Made by a program: the position numbers and the translations under genes. This document shows positions 34,766 through 44,142 of a stretch of 64,000 nucleotides of DNA, piece by piece. How positions within the stretch are numbered: the stretch's first letter is position 1; the number at the start of each line of letters is the position of its first letter. Source of the stretch: Acidobacteriota bacterium (GTDB lineage: Bacteria > Acidobacteriota > UBA6911); assembly GCA_016929335.1 (NCBI GenBank), contig JAFGIY010000237.1, forward strand, positions 20,822-84,821. The letters run 5' to 3'. The notes under the pieces were generated by a model. That model saw only the letters and a program-made list of their open reading frames with translations, did no database searches and was not told the DNA's origin.

Positions 34766-35566
34766 TTACTCGCGTTTTGGGGATGGGGGCGGATATACGA
34801 ACTGAGCGACGAATTGTATCGGCCTTCCTCTGAATTCCGCCGGCGGCGGAGACAAAGGATTTGAAACCAGTATTGCCCGTTCCGCAGTCCGATCCATTTG
34901 CGGATTTCCCGATGATTTTTCCTGCTTTACGCCATAGATGGTTCCATTGGCGGCAATAAAAAAGCTGTAAACCATTTCGACTCGAATCCCTTCAGGCGGA
35001 CGAGTCCAGTTGGAACTGATTCGGGCCTCAACTCGTTGCGCATACCAGTGGCCGCCGAATCCTCCGGATCCGGAACCGATGGAAATGCCGATTCCGCCGC
35101 CGGCCCCGCCGCCGCTGCCTCCGCTGCCTCCGGCAATTCCGCCGGATCCCGGTTCGGGCGCTGTTGGAATAATATTGGTTTCCGGCGTTTTTGCAGCCTT
35201 CACGTCTTTCCGGGCGGGAGGTTTTGTTTTCTTTGGTTCTACCGTTCCCGGAAGGGGTATTGCTTTGTCCTGCTTTGTGGGCGTTTCCGTCAGCAGAGCG
35301 GGGGGCGTCGGCACAATGGAAGGCTTCACCATTCCGGCTCCGCCCGAAAACTGATCAACGACGCCAACGGCATAGGCGTCGCCTCCCGTGCCTCCACCTG
35401 AACCGCTGCCGATAGCGATCCTAGCAGAAGGCAGCAGATAACTCCCATAAATCAATAAAGCGGCTGCAACGGCATGAAAACCGATGGAAATGAAAAAGGA
35501 CTGCCCGTACTTCTCCTCCATCAGCGGGATTCCCAAAAGGTTTTCATGATTGGCTCTGTTGCTCAT
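34766..35566 (-). CDS. tolA: TolA/TonB-type energy-transducing protein
   Basis: A 266-aa protein with a short cytoplasmic N-terminus, one membrane segment (about 23-45), a long Gly/Ser/Pro-rich periplasmic linker and a C-terminal TonB/TolA domain (about 175-262, SNWTRPPEGIRVEMVYSFFI and the RPIQFVAQF strand). The linker is mainly glycine- and proline-rich instead of the long helix of E. coli TolA. Position between tolR and tolB identifies its job. ATG 35566 is preferred over the adjacent ATG 35569 because the AGGG upstream is better spaced. The long plus-strand frames opposite are produced by its GC-rich linker. Confidence 0.88.
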   Translation of the reverse strand: MSNRANHENLLGIPLMEEKYGQSFFISIGFHAVAAALLIYGSYLLPSARIAIGSGSGGGTGGDAYAVGVVDQFSGGAGMVKPSIVPTPPALLTETPTKQDKAIPLPGTVEPKKTKPPARKDVKAAKTPETNIIPTAPEPGSGGIAGGSGGSGGGAGGGIGISIGSGSGGFGGHWYAQRVEARISSNWTRPPEGIRVEMVYSFFIAANGTIYGVKQEKSSGNPQMDRTAERAILVSNPLSPPPAEFRGRPIQFVAQFVYPPPSPKRE

Positions 35567-35588
35567 CATGCCCTGGAATAATCTTGTA

Positions 35589-36011
35589 TTACTTTTGCGG
35601 CTCCTTGAACGGTTTCGTCACCAGTTTGATTTCACTGAATCCGGCGCCGCGAATCTGATCAATGACGGAAACAATGGAGTTCCACTTAACATCTTTGTCC
35701 GCCCGCAAAAAAATGAAATCTTTCGTGCCTTTGGCATCTTTTTTCAGACGGTCCGGAATTGCCGAATATTTAATTTCCTCCGAGCCATAGTAGATATAGC
35801 CTTCTCGGCTGATGGATATGATGATTCTTTCCTCGGGATTGACATCCTTCACATACCTGGTCTCGGGCAACTGCACATCAATCCCGGTCTGGAGCATGGG
35901 GGCTGTTACCATGAATATGATTAGCAGAACCAGCATCACGTCTACAAGCGGTGTGACGTTGATTTCAGAAAGGGAAGTGGCCGTTCGTCCCTGAGGCGTC
36001 GTAAAAGCCAT
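35589..36011 (-). CDS. tolR: Tol-Pal system proton-channel subunit TolR (ExbD family)
   Basis: A 140-aa inner-membrane protein with a single N-terminal membrane helix carrying the proton-conducting Asp24 in [17 protein letters not shown], followed by a periplasmic domain. Its ATG shares a base with the tolQ stop (TGATG), so the two are translationally coupled. The ExbD and TolR families are hard to separate by sequence; the downstream tolA, tolB and pal decide for TolR. Confidence 0.93.
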   Translation of the reverse strand: MAFTTPQGRTATSLSEINVTPLVDVMLVLLIIFMVTAPMLQTGIDVQLPETRYVKDVNPEERIIISISREGYIYYGSEEIKYSAIPDRLKKDAKGTKDFIFLRADKDVKWNSIVSVIDQIRGAGFSEIKLVTKPFKEPQK

Positions 36012-36733
36012 CAGCTGAAGCTCCGTTCAACAAGATTCAAAAATTCCGATGAAAAATCATCCATCTCCGCCGCAATGTTTTTCATCCTTGCTACAAAATG
36101 ATTGTAGGCGATCACGGCAGGTATCGCGGCAAATAATCCCGCTGCCGTTGCGATCAGGGCATCGGCAATCCCCGGTGCGACAGCCTGGATTGAGGCAGTG
36201 GCTCCTCCGAATCCAAGGCGGCTGAAAGCACTGATGATTCCGACCACGGTTCCCAGCAGGCCGATGAAGGGTGTTACCGAACCGGTCGTTGCCAGCCAGC
36301 TCATCCCCTTTTCAAGAATGGAAAGCTCTGCCGAGGAAGCTCTCTGAAGCGCACGCTGTATGCCGACGATCTGGCGGTCAACCAGGACAGGATGGTTGGG
36401 ATCAGCGGAATTTGCGGTCTTTATCTGAGCGTTCAATTCACGATATCCGGCGCTGAATATTCCGGCAATAGGAGTATCCCGGTAAAGCTCGCACGCGGAA
36501 CTGACTTCGCTTAGCCGGGAGCTTTTTCTGAACATGGAGATGAAAGCCTGACTTTTTTGGCCGATCTGGCGAAAGGTTAACCATTTGCGAAAAATTATGG
36601 TCCAGGAAAGAAGTGAAAAGGCCAGCAGCAGCAGCAGTATTATGATCGCAAAAGCACTGGTTTGCGCAAGCAGGCCGGAAAATGAGCCTCCAAAGGGATC
36701 TGCGGGTGGCTCCACCTGAAGCAGCATCAACAT
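36011..36733 (-). CDS. tolQ: Tol-Pal system proton-channel subunit TolQ (ExbB family)
   Basis: An inner-membrane protein with three membrane helices (about 25-45, 155-180 and 195-220), the last two holding [14 protein letters not shown] and the [24 protein letters not shown] block typical of TolQ/ExbB. The start is uncertain. The frame is open to 36787, but a -10 element probably covers that TTG. The coordinates use ATG 36733, the first standard start after the strong ribosome-binding site CAGGGAGGA (36763-36755). That site is 21 bases from this ATG but exactly six from an ATT at 36748, which may be the true start. Confidence 0.9.
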   Translation of the reverse strand: MLMLLQVEPPADPFGGSFSGLLAQTSAFAIIILLLLLAFSLLSWTIIFRKWLTFRQIGQKSQAFISMFRKSSRLSEVSSACELYRDTPIAGIFSAGYRELNAQIKTANSADPNHPVLVDRQIVGIQRALQRASSAELSILEKGMSWLATTGSVTPFIGLLGTVVGIISAFSRLGFGGATASIQAVAPGIADALIATAAGLFAAIPAVIAYNHFVARMKNIAAEMDDFSSEFLNLVERSFS

Positions 36734-36786
36734 TGTTGGTGTAATAATGGCCGTTCCTCCCTGAAAATTTTGCACTAAAACGCACA

Positions 36787-36813
36787 AGTATCATAGCGAA
36801 CTGGGCAAGTCAA
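36787..36813 (-). promoter_or_regulatory. Candidate promoter of the Tol-Pal operon
   Basis: On the minus strand TTGACT (36813-36808), 15-base spacer and GATACT (36792-36787). Transcription would begin near 36780, after the TTG and just before the GTG that could otherwise extend TolQ. The spacing is short, so confidence is limited. Confidence 0.4.
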
Positions 36814-36965
36814 TTGATTTAAAAATGAAAACCGACGAGGCTGAAATAGGAAAATATAAGGGGCTCCAAAGCGGTGCCGACACCTCATCCTTTGACCCTG
36901 TTATTGCCAAGACGTCCTATGTTAGACTCAAATTCTGGTTCAACATCCACCACAAGGATCAAAAA

Positions 36966-38672
36966 ATGCTTCGTATCATTCGCATCCGGAATCTGGCCCT
37001 GATACGCGATCTGGAAATGGAATTTGCCACCGGATTAAATCTCCTGACCGGAGAAACCGGGTCAGGGAAATCCATTTTGGTGGACGCCCTTGGATTGCTG
37101 CTGGGAGCAAGGTCCTCTCAGGATATGATCCGATCCGATTGCGATAGTGCAGTGCTTGAGGGCGTTTTCGAAATCGATCCAAACGGGGCCGTCGGGAAGA
37201 TCCTTGCCGAGTCGGGCCTCGAGGAGGAAGATCATTCTCTTTTGATCCGGAGGGAGATTTCTTCAGCCGGACGAAATAGAATATTTGTCAACAACCACAT
37301 CTCAACACTCTCCTTTCTGAAATCCATCGGGGACAAGCTTGCGGATATCCATGGCCAGCAGGATCAGCGATCGCTTCTCGATTTATCGACTCACAGGGAG
37401 TGGCTGGATAATTTTGGCGATAATCGCCTATTGCTGGAACAGGTTCAGGAAAGCTACCGAAAGCTCCGCGAGACGGCGCGGCAGCTGGAATCGCTGGAAA
37501 CCAACGAGCAGGAGAGGCTCCGGCGCATCGACATGCTCCAATACCAGATAGATGAAATCAGGCAAATCGATCCCAAGCCCGATGAAAAAGAAGAGCTTGA
37601 GGATGAGCGCCATTTGCTGACTCATCGGGAAAAAATCCTGTCGTTGGCTACCGAAGCCTACGGAATGCTCTATGAGAGCGAGTCGTCCATTCTTTTACAG
37701 TCCGCTCGTCTCGCAAAAATACTGGAAGAGTTGGAGCCGTTTGACAAAAGCTGGGCACCCCATCGTGAAGCTCTTCAGGATTGCTGCTATAAGCTGGAAG
37801 ATATTTCCTATTCTGTGCGCGATTATGCCTCCCGATGCGACTTCAGTCCGGAACGGTTGGAACAAGTGCACCAGCGTTTGTATGATCTGGAAAAGCTCAC
37901 CAAGAAATATGGCAGTTCCTGCCGGAATGTCCTTGAATTCCTTGCCAAATGCATGCAGGAACTGGATCAACTCCGGTCTTATGCCGAAAACTCCGAGCGC
38001 TTGTCACAACAACTTCAACAGGAATCCGGAGCCTATCTGAAGTTTGCCGAAACGCTTTCGCAAAAGCGCAGACGGGATGCCGCGCGCCTGGAAAGAGAAA
38101 TCGAAAAGGAATTCAATGCACTTGCCATGGAGCGGATGCAGTTGCGTGTGCAATTCGGTCCGTTGGAGAAGAGCACTGAACGGATCCCGAGTTCTTATGG
38201 ACTCCACGGCATCGACCATGTAGAGTTTTTAATAGCCCCGAATAAGGGCGAGGAGATAAGGCCTCTGGCAAAAATCGCCTCCGGCGGTGAGCTATCCCGT
38301 CTGATGCTCTCTATCCGGTCTCTATGCAGAAACGACGAGTCGGATAAGACATTTGTTTTTGATGAAGTGGACGCCGGGATCGGGGGGCGGGTTGCGGAAG
38401 CCGTGGGGAGGCGATTGCGTGACATTTCGAAGGACAACCAGGTGCTTTGTGTCACTCACCTCCCGCAGATCGCGGCTTTTGCGCGTTCGCATTTCAGCGT
38501 GCAAAAGGAGATCCGCGGCGGCCGCACGGAAACGAGCGTGAAACGCTTGAACGAATCCGAGCGGGTTCAGGAGCTTTCCAGAATGCTGGGTGGCGAGAAC
38601 ATCACTCAGACGGTGAGGAATCACGCCCTGGAAATGCTGGAATATTCGATGGGATCGCGGAAGAAGGCATAG
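36966..38672 (+). CDS. recN: DNA repair protein RecN
   Basis: SMC-like ATPase for double-strand break repair, 568 aa. It starts at ATG 36966 (MLRIIRIRNLALI), with AAGGA seven bases upstream; the longer frame to 36825 is not conserved in type. Walker A is GETGSGKS (29-36). A long coiled coil spans about 155-400, and the C-terminal half of the ATPase has the ASGGELSRLMLSI signature and FDEVDAGIGGRVAEAVG Walker B/D-loop, then CVTHLPQIA. It is divergent from tolQ and is followed 11 bases later by miaB. No clear LexA box was seen upstream. Confidence 0.95.
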   Translation: MLRIIRIRNLALIRDLEMEFATGLNLLTGETGSGKSILVDALGLLLGARSSQDMIRSDCDSAVLEGVFEIDPNGAVGKILAESGLEEEDHSLLIRREISSAGRNRIFVNNHISTLSFLKSIGDKLADIHGQQDQRSLLDLSTHREWLDNFGDNRLLLEQVQESYRKLRETARQLESLETNEQERLRRIDMLQYQIDEIRQIDPKPDEKEELEDERHLLTHREKILSLATEAYGMLYESESSILLQSARLAKILEELEPFDKSWAPHREALQDCCYKLEDISYSVRDYASRCDFSPERLEQVHQRLYDLEKLTKKYGSSCRNVLEFLAKCMQELDQLRSYAENSERLSQQLQQESGAYLKFAETLSQKRRRDAARLEREIEKEFNALAMERMQLRVQFGPLEKSTERIPSSYGLHGIDHVEFLIAPNKGEEIRPLAKIASGGELSRLMLSIRSLCRNDESDKTFVFDEVDAGIGGRVAEAVGRRLRDISKDNQVLCVTHLPQIAAFARSHFSVQKEIRGGRTETSVKRLNESERVQELSRMLGGENITQTVRNHALEMLEYSMGSRKKA

Positions 38673-38683
38673 AAGCAGATAGC

Positions 38684-40000
38684 ATGGCAAAGAGATATTT
38701 TATCGAGACTTTTGGCTGTCAGATGAATGTTCTGGACTCCGAGAAAATCGCGGGCAGTCTGCAGCACGTTGGTATGGAACGCGCGGATATTCTGTCACAT
38801 GCCGATGTAATTATTTTGAATACCTGCAGTGTTCGCGAAAAAGCAGTTCAGAAAGTCTATGCGAGGCTGGGAGAACTGAAGCATCTGGCGAATGGGAGAG
38901 AGGATCTTCTGATAGGTGTTGTGGGGTGCATGCCGCAATTGGAGGGAGAATCCATTCTGAAGCGCGCTCCGTTTGTGAACATACTGGCCGGGCCGCAAAA
39001 GGGGCATGTTATCGGAGACCTGGTACAACGAAGCAATGGCAACGGCAAACGGATCATCGATTTGCGGAAGGATGAAGATCCCAGCCCCCTCGAAACAGTC
39101 TACATCAGGCGGGATAATCCTTGGAGAGCAGGTGTCACTATCAGCGAGGGCTGCAATCGCCGCTGCACATTCTGTGTCGTCCCGATTACCAGGGGAAACG
39201 ACAGAGCGAGAGACAGCGCAAGCATAATTCATGAAGCTGAAGATTTGATTGCCCGGGGTTATGTCGAGATTGTCCTCCTGGGACAAACCGTCAATTCCTA
39301 TGTAGATCGTGTAAGGCACGTGAATTTTGCGCAATTGCTCCGGCAGCTTGCAGGCATCACCGGTTTGAGGCGCATCCGTTTCGTCTCCCCCCACCCGAGC
39401 GATTTCAGCGATGAGCTTCTGGATGTAATGGTTGCTTTTCCGCAGGTCTGCAACCAGATACATCTGCCCGTTCAGAGCGGGTCCACCAGGATTCTCGCAA
39501 AAATGCGGCGGGGTTATACACGCGAGCGCTATCTGGAAATTATTCGCAAGATAAAAAACGCTCCCCGCAACATTGCGATCTCAACAGACATTATCGTTGG
39601 CTTCCCGGGAGAATCCGAGGCGGACTTTCAGGATACTCTCACTCTAATGGATGAGGTACAATACGACAGTGCATTTTCCTTCAAATATTCTCCGCGCCCT
39701 CATACAGAGGCGATTAATTTTCCGGATGAAATATCCGAAAAGGAGAAGGGGAGGCGGCTCGATATAGTTCAAGAGAAACAGAAGCTCATTCAATATGAAA
39801 TGAACGCATCGTATATTGGAAAGAATGTGGAAGTATTGGTCGACGGCAAAGCAAAAAGCAGGGTCCGCCTTGCGGGAAGAATGACCAACAATAAGATTGT
39901 AAATTTTGATGGCCCGGAGGCTCTTTTTGGCCGGTTTGTACAAGTAAATATTACAGGATTCAGTTCAAACAGCCTGAAAGGGAACTGGATACATTCTTGA
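38684..40000 (+). CDS. miaB: tRNA-2-methylthio-N6-dimethylallyladenosine synthase MiaB
   Basis: Radical SAM enzyme that thiomethylates i6A37 in tRNAs reading UNN codons. The 438-aa protein has the N-terminal methylthiotransferase cluster cysteines 12, 48 and 82 (GCQMN, NTCSVRE, GCMPQ), radical SAM cysteines 157, 161 and 164 (CNRRCTFC) and a C-terminal TRAM domain (about 375-438). The start is ATG 38684 (MAKRYFIETFGCQMN); a frame reaching back to 38447 is a by-product of the recN overlap. The TCSVREKA sequence favours MiaB over RimO or MtaB. The partner miaA is not in the window. Confidence 0.95.
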   Translation: MAKRYFIETFGCQMNVLDSEKIAGSLQHVGMERADILSHADVIILNTCSVREKAVQKVYARLGELKHLANGREDLLIGVVGCMPQLEGESILKRAPFVNILAGPQKGHVIGDLVQRSNGNGKRIIDLRKDEDPSPLETVYIRRDNPWRAGVTISEGCNRRCTFCVVPITRGNDRARDSASIIHEAEDLIARGYVEIVLLGQTVNSYVDRVRHVNFAQLLRQLAGITGLRRIRFVSPHPSDFSDELLDVMVAFPQVCNQIHLPVQSGSTRILAKMRRGYTRERYLEIIRKIKNAPRNIAISTDIIVGFPGESEADFQDTLTLMDEVQYDSAFSFKYSPRPHTEAINFPDEISEKEKGRRLDIVQEKQKLIQYEMNASYIGKNVEVLVDGKAKSRVRLAGRMTNNKIVNFDGPEALFGRFVQVNITGFSSNSLKGNWIHS

Positions 40001-40120
40001 GCTTGTGAAACAATATCCATAGGTGAATGTCCGAAACAATTCCATTCGGCAGCCCAATGACGCGCCGGAGTCCCGTCCGGCCATCATGCTCTTCAATTGC
40101 AGGTGGATTTGGGAGGCGAA

Positions 40121-40618
40121 ATGAAAGAAATCGAATTCAAGATAAAGGGTCTCATGATGGATCCTCTCACAAATTCTCCCATCGTGGTTTTGCAGGAGGC
40201 TTCGAGCGATACCTTGCTTCCGATTTGGGTGGGAATCTTCGAGGCCAATGCCATAGCCCTGCAAATTGAGAAGGTGGATACTCCGCGGCCGATGACCCAC
40301 GACCTTATTAAGGGTTTGCTTGCTCACCTCGATGTCCAGGTAACCAAGATTGTTGTTACAGAGCTCAAGGACAACACTTTTTATGCGCTGATATTTTTAA
40401 ATGCCGGCGGGAAAATCATTACCGTAGATTCTCGGCCTTCCGACGCGATTGCTCTCGCGTTGCGCACAGATTCTCCAATTTTTGTTACAGAAGACGTCCT
40501 GTCCAAATCTGCAAGCACTTCAGCCGGTAGCCTGTCGGCAGAGCGTAGCTCGCCGGAAGATATAAAAAAGTGGCTTGAGAATTTGAATCCTGAGGATCTC
40601 GGCAAATACAAAATGTAA
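40121..40618 (+). CDS. Bifunctional nuclease family protein (DUF151)
   Basis: A 165-aa protein of the BFN domain family (KGLMMDPLTNSPIVVLQE, LPIWVGIFEANAIALQIE, RPMTHDLIKGLL, VDSRPSDAIALALR). Plant members were described as having DNase and RNase activity; the bacterial role is unclear. The start is ATG 40121, preceded by GGGAGG. A Ser-rich linker and a short C-terminal helix (PEDIKKWLENLNPEDLGKYKM-like) follow the core domain. It lies between miaB and lptFG with its own gaps on both sides. Confidence 0.9.
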   Translation: MKEIEFKIKGLMMDPLTNSPIVVLQEASSDTLLPIWVGIFEANAIALQIEKVDTPRPMTHDLIKGLLAHLDVQVTKIVVTELKDNTFYALIFLNAGGKIITVDSRPSDAIALALRTDSPIFVTEDVLSKSASTSAGSLSAERSSPEDIKKWLENLNPEDLGKYKM

Positions 40619-40677
40619 GATATTCCTCCCGTTTACGTTCTTTTATTCCTTAAAAAACAGAGCCCTTTATAAGAGGG

Positions 40678-40736
40678 AAATGTGTCTGCGGGAATGCATT
40701 TCAGACATTTCTGTTAGTTGACATAAGATATCTTAT
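40678..40736 (+). promoter_or_regulatory. Stem-loop plus TTGACA and 14-base palindrome upstream of lptFG
   Basis: In the 229-base gap between the nuclease gene and lptFG, AAATGTGTCTG (40678-40688) pairs with CAGACATTT (40702-40710) apart from a two-base bulge and could end the upstream transcript. Eight bases on is TTGACA (40718-40723), whose last base begins the perfect palindrome ATAAGATATCTTAT (40723-40736). A -35 element touching a palindrome is what an operator would look like. The matching -10 is poor (AGTTGT after 17 bases); a TATAAA at 40809-40814 has no good -35. Confidence 0.4.
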
Positions 40737-40847
40737 CAGAAGTTGTGGATGGGTAGATAAAGCCTCTTAAGGCCGCAGAATACGACTCTCCGATATTGAA
40801 GGTCTTTGTATAAATTCCCAACCTGCTGTGCTAGTCTTAGTCCTGTG

Positions 40848-43181
40848 ATGAGAATACTTAACAAGCTTTTATTCCGGAGCGTTATTCCGCCGTTCTTCAT
40901 TGCGCTGCTCGTTCTTACATTCGTACTTTTCTTCGAGTTCATAGGAAGCCGTTCTGAGCTTCTCATCAGCAAAAATGCATCCCTGGAAGTGATAATGGCG
41001 GTTGGCAGCGCCCTGCTTCCTCAGATCCTTATTTATTCCCTTCCTCTTTCCTTTTTAATTGGGATTCTGATTGGACTAAGCGGACTCTCAGGAGAAAGTC
41101 AGATTACAGCTTTAAGGGCTTGCGGTATTCCTATTAGAGCACTTCTCAAGTTTATACTTTTTTGCGCGATCATTATCGGCCTTATTACGGCGATTTTTTC
41201 AACAATTGTCCTGCCTCGCACCAATGCTGCGCTTGCAAGAATGATGGACCGCGTCAGCCTGTCGATCGCAACCTCGCTGGTGCGGCCCAGGGTTTTTAAC
41301 GAAGATTTTCCCAATATTGTCTTTTATATAGATGACTTAGCTGCAGATAAACAGCATTGGTCTCGTGTATTTCTGGTAGATAACAGCGACTATAATGCGC
41401 CGCGAACTCTGATTGCACAGCAAGGCAGCTGGATTGGCGACGGATCAAACCGAAGGCTTCAACTCCACCTGGAAAACGGTCGAAGTTACTCGTTCACCCC
41501 CGAAAAAGACAACCTAAGTGTCTTTGAATCAATGGATATCCCAATTGAAACCAATGACGACCTGCATGCGGCGCGTCAAAATGAGCCGGCCCCGAGGACA
41601 ATTGCGGAGCAAAGCACCCTCTACTTATGGCACAATCATCGCAATTCACCGCCGAGTGAAAAGATTGAGCAGTTGGTTGAATTTTATAGACGAATTGCGC
41701 TTCCTTTCTCGGTTTTTCCATTTGCACTTCTGGGACTGGCACTGGCCGCCGGTACACCAAAAGGAAGCAGGACCTCCGGATTTGTTATTAGTCTTATAAC
41801 CGTCATTATTTTCTATGCCTTGTTTGCAAATGGAATCCGCCTGGCAAAAGTGGAAAAACTCAGCCCGCTTTTGGGTACTTGGAGCGCAAATATGCTCCTG
41901 ACAGGAGTTGCGCTTCTTCTTATGGCTAGGGTTGAGCATAGCAGGAAAATTGTTCATTATTTATCTTTATTTATATGGAAATTCCAACAATTTACTTTTG
42001 GAAAAAGCCTACTATTTCAGAAACAAATGGGACGACCGAGAGTGATTTCTCATGCAATGCTTCAACGAGCAAACGATGCTCGCTTCAAGTTTCCCAAAGT
42101 ACTGGATTCCTACATTTCCAAAGGCTTTTTTGCATATTTTATCTGGTCTTTGATAACCTGCGGAACGCTTTTTGTATTGCTCACTCTGTTTGACCTTCTT
42201 GACGACATCATCCGCAATAACATTTCCACATCCAGCGTCATTGAATATTTTGCCTTTCTCACGCCGCAGATCCTGATGATCGTTGTTCCAATGTCAGTCC
42301 TGCTGGCAATATTGATTAACTTCGGCATTCTGGAAAAAAACTCTGAGATCACGGCAATCAAGGCGGGAGGATGGAGCCTCTATCGCATTTCTATTCCAGT
42401 CTTTCTAATAGCTTCAGTGCTCTGCATGGGCCTGTTTTTAATGCAGGATTACATTCTTCCTGCTGCCAATGTCCGCCAGGAGAGCATACGAAACGTTATC
42501 AAGGGCAGGCCGCCTCAAACCTCCAGCCGAATGCAAAGAAAATGGATTTTGGGAGAATCCGGCCGCATTTATAACTACGAATATTTTGACGGAAATCAGG
42601 ACTCCTTCGTTAACCTTAATGTCTATGACACCGATCTGAATTCCATCCAAATCTTAAGGCGCATTTATGCATCTCGTGCCCGCATCAATAGAAACGGAAC
42701 CTGGACTCTCGAAGACGGTTGGATCCGCGATTATCAGTCTGCCCAATCCGGCTTCAAGACAATACAGTCCGAAATCATGCATTTTCCTGAGAAAGCGGGA
42801 TATTTTGAGAGGGAAATTTTTCAGCCGAAAGAATCATCCAAGCGCACATACCTGGAATTAAAGGGCTATATAAACGATCTGCAGAGAACCGGCTATAACG
42901 CGGCGGAATTGCAGGTTGAGCTGCACAAGAAAATATCCTTTCCCTTAAGCTGTCTTATAATGGCTCTGCTCGCGATTCCCTTTTCCTTTTCCACCGGCAA
43001 AAAGGGTGCCTTTTTCGGTATCGGAATCAGCATTGCAATCGCCATCTCTTTTTGGGGTATTTCGGGAGTTTTCGAAGCTCTGGGATCATATGGACTTCTT
43101 ATCCCCATATTAGCGGCCTGGGCTCCTAACATCCTTTTTGGCGCCGCCGGCCTTGCCCTCCTTCTCACCATCCGCACGTAA
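40848..43181 (+). CDS. LptF-LptG fusion, LPS export ABC permease
   Basis: A single 777-aa protein made of two permease halves of the LPS transporter. Residues about 1-375 are LptF-like (MRILNKLLFRSVIPPF, three membrane helices, a periplasmic jellyroll, three more helices). Residues about 420-777 are LptG-like (LDSYISKGFFAYFIWSL, again three helices, jellyroll and three helices). Together with LptB they extract LPS from the inner membrane. The family normally has two separate proteins of about 360 aa. The start is ATG 40848, matching the LptF N-terminus, not the upstream TTG 40806. lptB, lptC and lptA are not in the window; lptE is at 61048-61620. Confidence 0.92.
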   Translation: MRILNKLLFRSVIPPFFIALLVLTFVLFFEFIGSRSELLISKNASLEVIMAVGSALLPQILIYSLPLSFLIGILIGLSGLSGESQITALRACGIPIRALLKFILFCAIIIGLITAIFSTIVLPRTNAALARMMDRVSLSIATSLVRPRVFNEDFPNIVFYIDDLAADKQHWSRVFLVDNSDYNAPRTLIAQQGSWIGDGSNRRLQLHLENGRSYSFTPEKDNLSVFESMDIPIETNDDLHAARQNEPAPRTIAEQSTLYLWHNHRNSPPSEKIEQLVEFYRRIALPFSVFPFALLGLALAAGTPKGSRTSGFVISLITVIIFYALFANGIRLAKVEKLSPLLGTWSANMLLTGVALLLMARVEHSRKIVHYLSLFIWKFQQFTFGKSLLFQKQMGRPRVISHAMLQRANDARFKFPKVLDSYISKGFFAYFIWSLITCGTLFVLLTLFDLLDDIIRNNISTSSVIEYFAFLTPQILMIVVPMSVLLAILINFGILEKNSEITAIKAGGWSLYRISIPVFLIASVLCMGLFLMQDYILPAANVRQESIRNVIKGRPPQTSSRMQRKWILGESGRIYNYEYFDGNQDSFVNLNVYDTDLNSIQILRRIYASRARINRNGTWTLEDGWIRDYQSAQSGFKTIQSEIMHFPEKAGYFEREIFQPKESSKRTYLELKGYINDLQRTGYNAAELQVELHKKISFPLSCLIMALLAIPFSFSTGKKGAFFGIGISIAIAISFWGISGVFEALGSYGLLIPILAAWAPNILFGAAGLALLLTIRT

Positions 43182-43254
43182 CATACGGACGATGTCTTTT
43201 ACGCCATTCAAACCATTACGGGCGTCAATCCCTCAACTCTTAATCGCCAATCGG

Positions 43255-44142
43255 CTAAGCTCTTGGATGGTATTTCTTATAGACCTGCTTTAAGCGTTCG
43301 CGCGTAATATGCGTATAAATCTGTGTGGTGGAAATATCGGAGTGCCCCAGCATGAGTTGTACGGAACGCAAATCAGCTCCGTTTTCGAGAAGATGCGTTG
43401 CGAAGCTGTGACGCAGCATATGAGGCGTCAGAGTCTTTTTAATGCCTGCCGTCCGGCCATATGCACGCAAGATCTTCCAGAAGGCTTGTCGGCTCATGCA
43501 GGAACCTCTTCGTGTCACAAACAGATAATTGCTTTTTTTGTTCTTAAGAATACCGGAGCGATATTTGCGCACATATTCTTCAACCTTTGATTGAGCGCTT
43601 GACCCGACAGGAACAATCCTCTCCTTACTTCCCTTTCCCATGCAGGAAACAATTCCCAAAGAAAGGTTCACCTGCGTCACATTCAATTTGATCAATTCGC
43701 TGACGCGAAGCCCGGAAGCATACAGCATTTCAATCATAGCCCGATCGCGACTTCCCAAGGCAGTGTCCTCATTCGGCGCATTCAACAGCCGCTCCACCTC
43801 ATCCTTGCTGAGGAATCTAGGCAAGGGTTTGAAGGATCGTGGCGTTTCAAGATGTTCTGTCGGATCCAGGCTGATAATCCGGTCTCCCAATAGATACCGG
43901 AAAAAGCTGCGCACTGCATTTAAGGCCCTGGCTGTCGATCGGGGTGAAAGCCCTTTGCGGAGGAGTTCCTGGCTCCAATTATTTATATCCTCCTGGCTGA
44001 TCTCAATGAGCTCCAGTTGCCGGGCAATGGAAAATTCATGGAGCTTTTGCAGATCGAGCGCGTAAGCCTTGACGGTATTGGATGAAAGTCCTTTCTCAAT
44101 GCGCAGATAGTCTTGAAATTCGGCCAGAAAGTCGCGATTCAT
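43255..44142 (-). CDS. xerD: Tyrosine recombinase XerD
   Basis: Site-specific recombinase that resolves chromosome dimers at dif. All catalytic residues are visible: Arg146 (ASGLRVSEL), Lys170 (MGKGSKER), His241 and Arg244 ([12 protein letters not shown]), His267 ([10 protein letters not shown]) and Tyr276 (IYTH). The N-terminal SAM-like domain spans about 1-105. The 295-aa length is usual. XerC and XerD are difficult to tell apart; the N-terminal [16 protein letters not shown] pattern is closer to XerD. It overlaps murJ by an ATGA junction. The 73-base gap to lptFG contains no clear terminator. Confidence 0.92.
   Translation of the reverse strand: MNRDFLAEFQDYLRIEKGLSSNTVKAYALDLQKLHEFSIARQLELIEISQEDINNWSQELLRKGLSPRSTARALNAVRSFFRYLLGDRIISLDPTEHLETPRSFKPLPRFLSKDEVERLLNAPNEDTALGSRDRAMIEMLYASGLRVSELIKLNVTQVNLSLGIVSCMGKGSKERIVPVGSSAQSKVEEYVRKYRSGILKNKKSNYLFVTRRGSCMSRQAFWKILRAYGRTAGIKKTLTPHMLRHSFATHLLENGADLRSVQLMLGHSDISTTQIYTHITRERLKQVYKKYHPRA

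Noticed and set aside
35010..35401. Plus-strand Pro/Gly-rich frames opposite tolA
   Set aside because: They come from the GC-rich Gly/Pro linker of TolA read backwards.
36892..36925. Promoter or LexA box upstream of recN
   Set aside because: TTGACC is present, but no -10 lies at acceptable spacing and no SOS-type palindrome was found.
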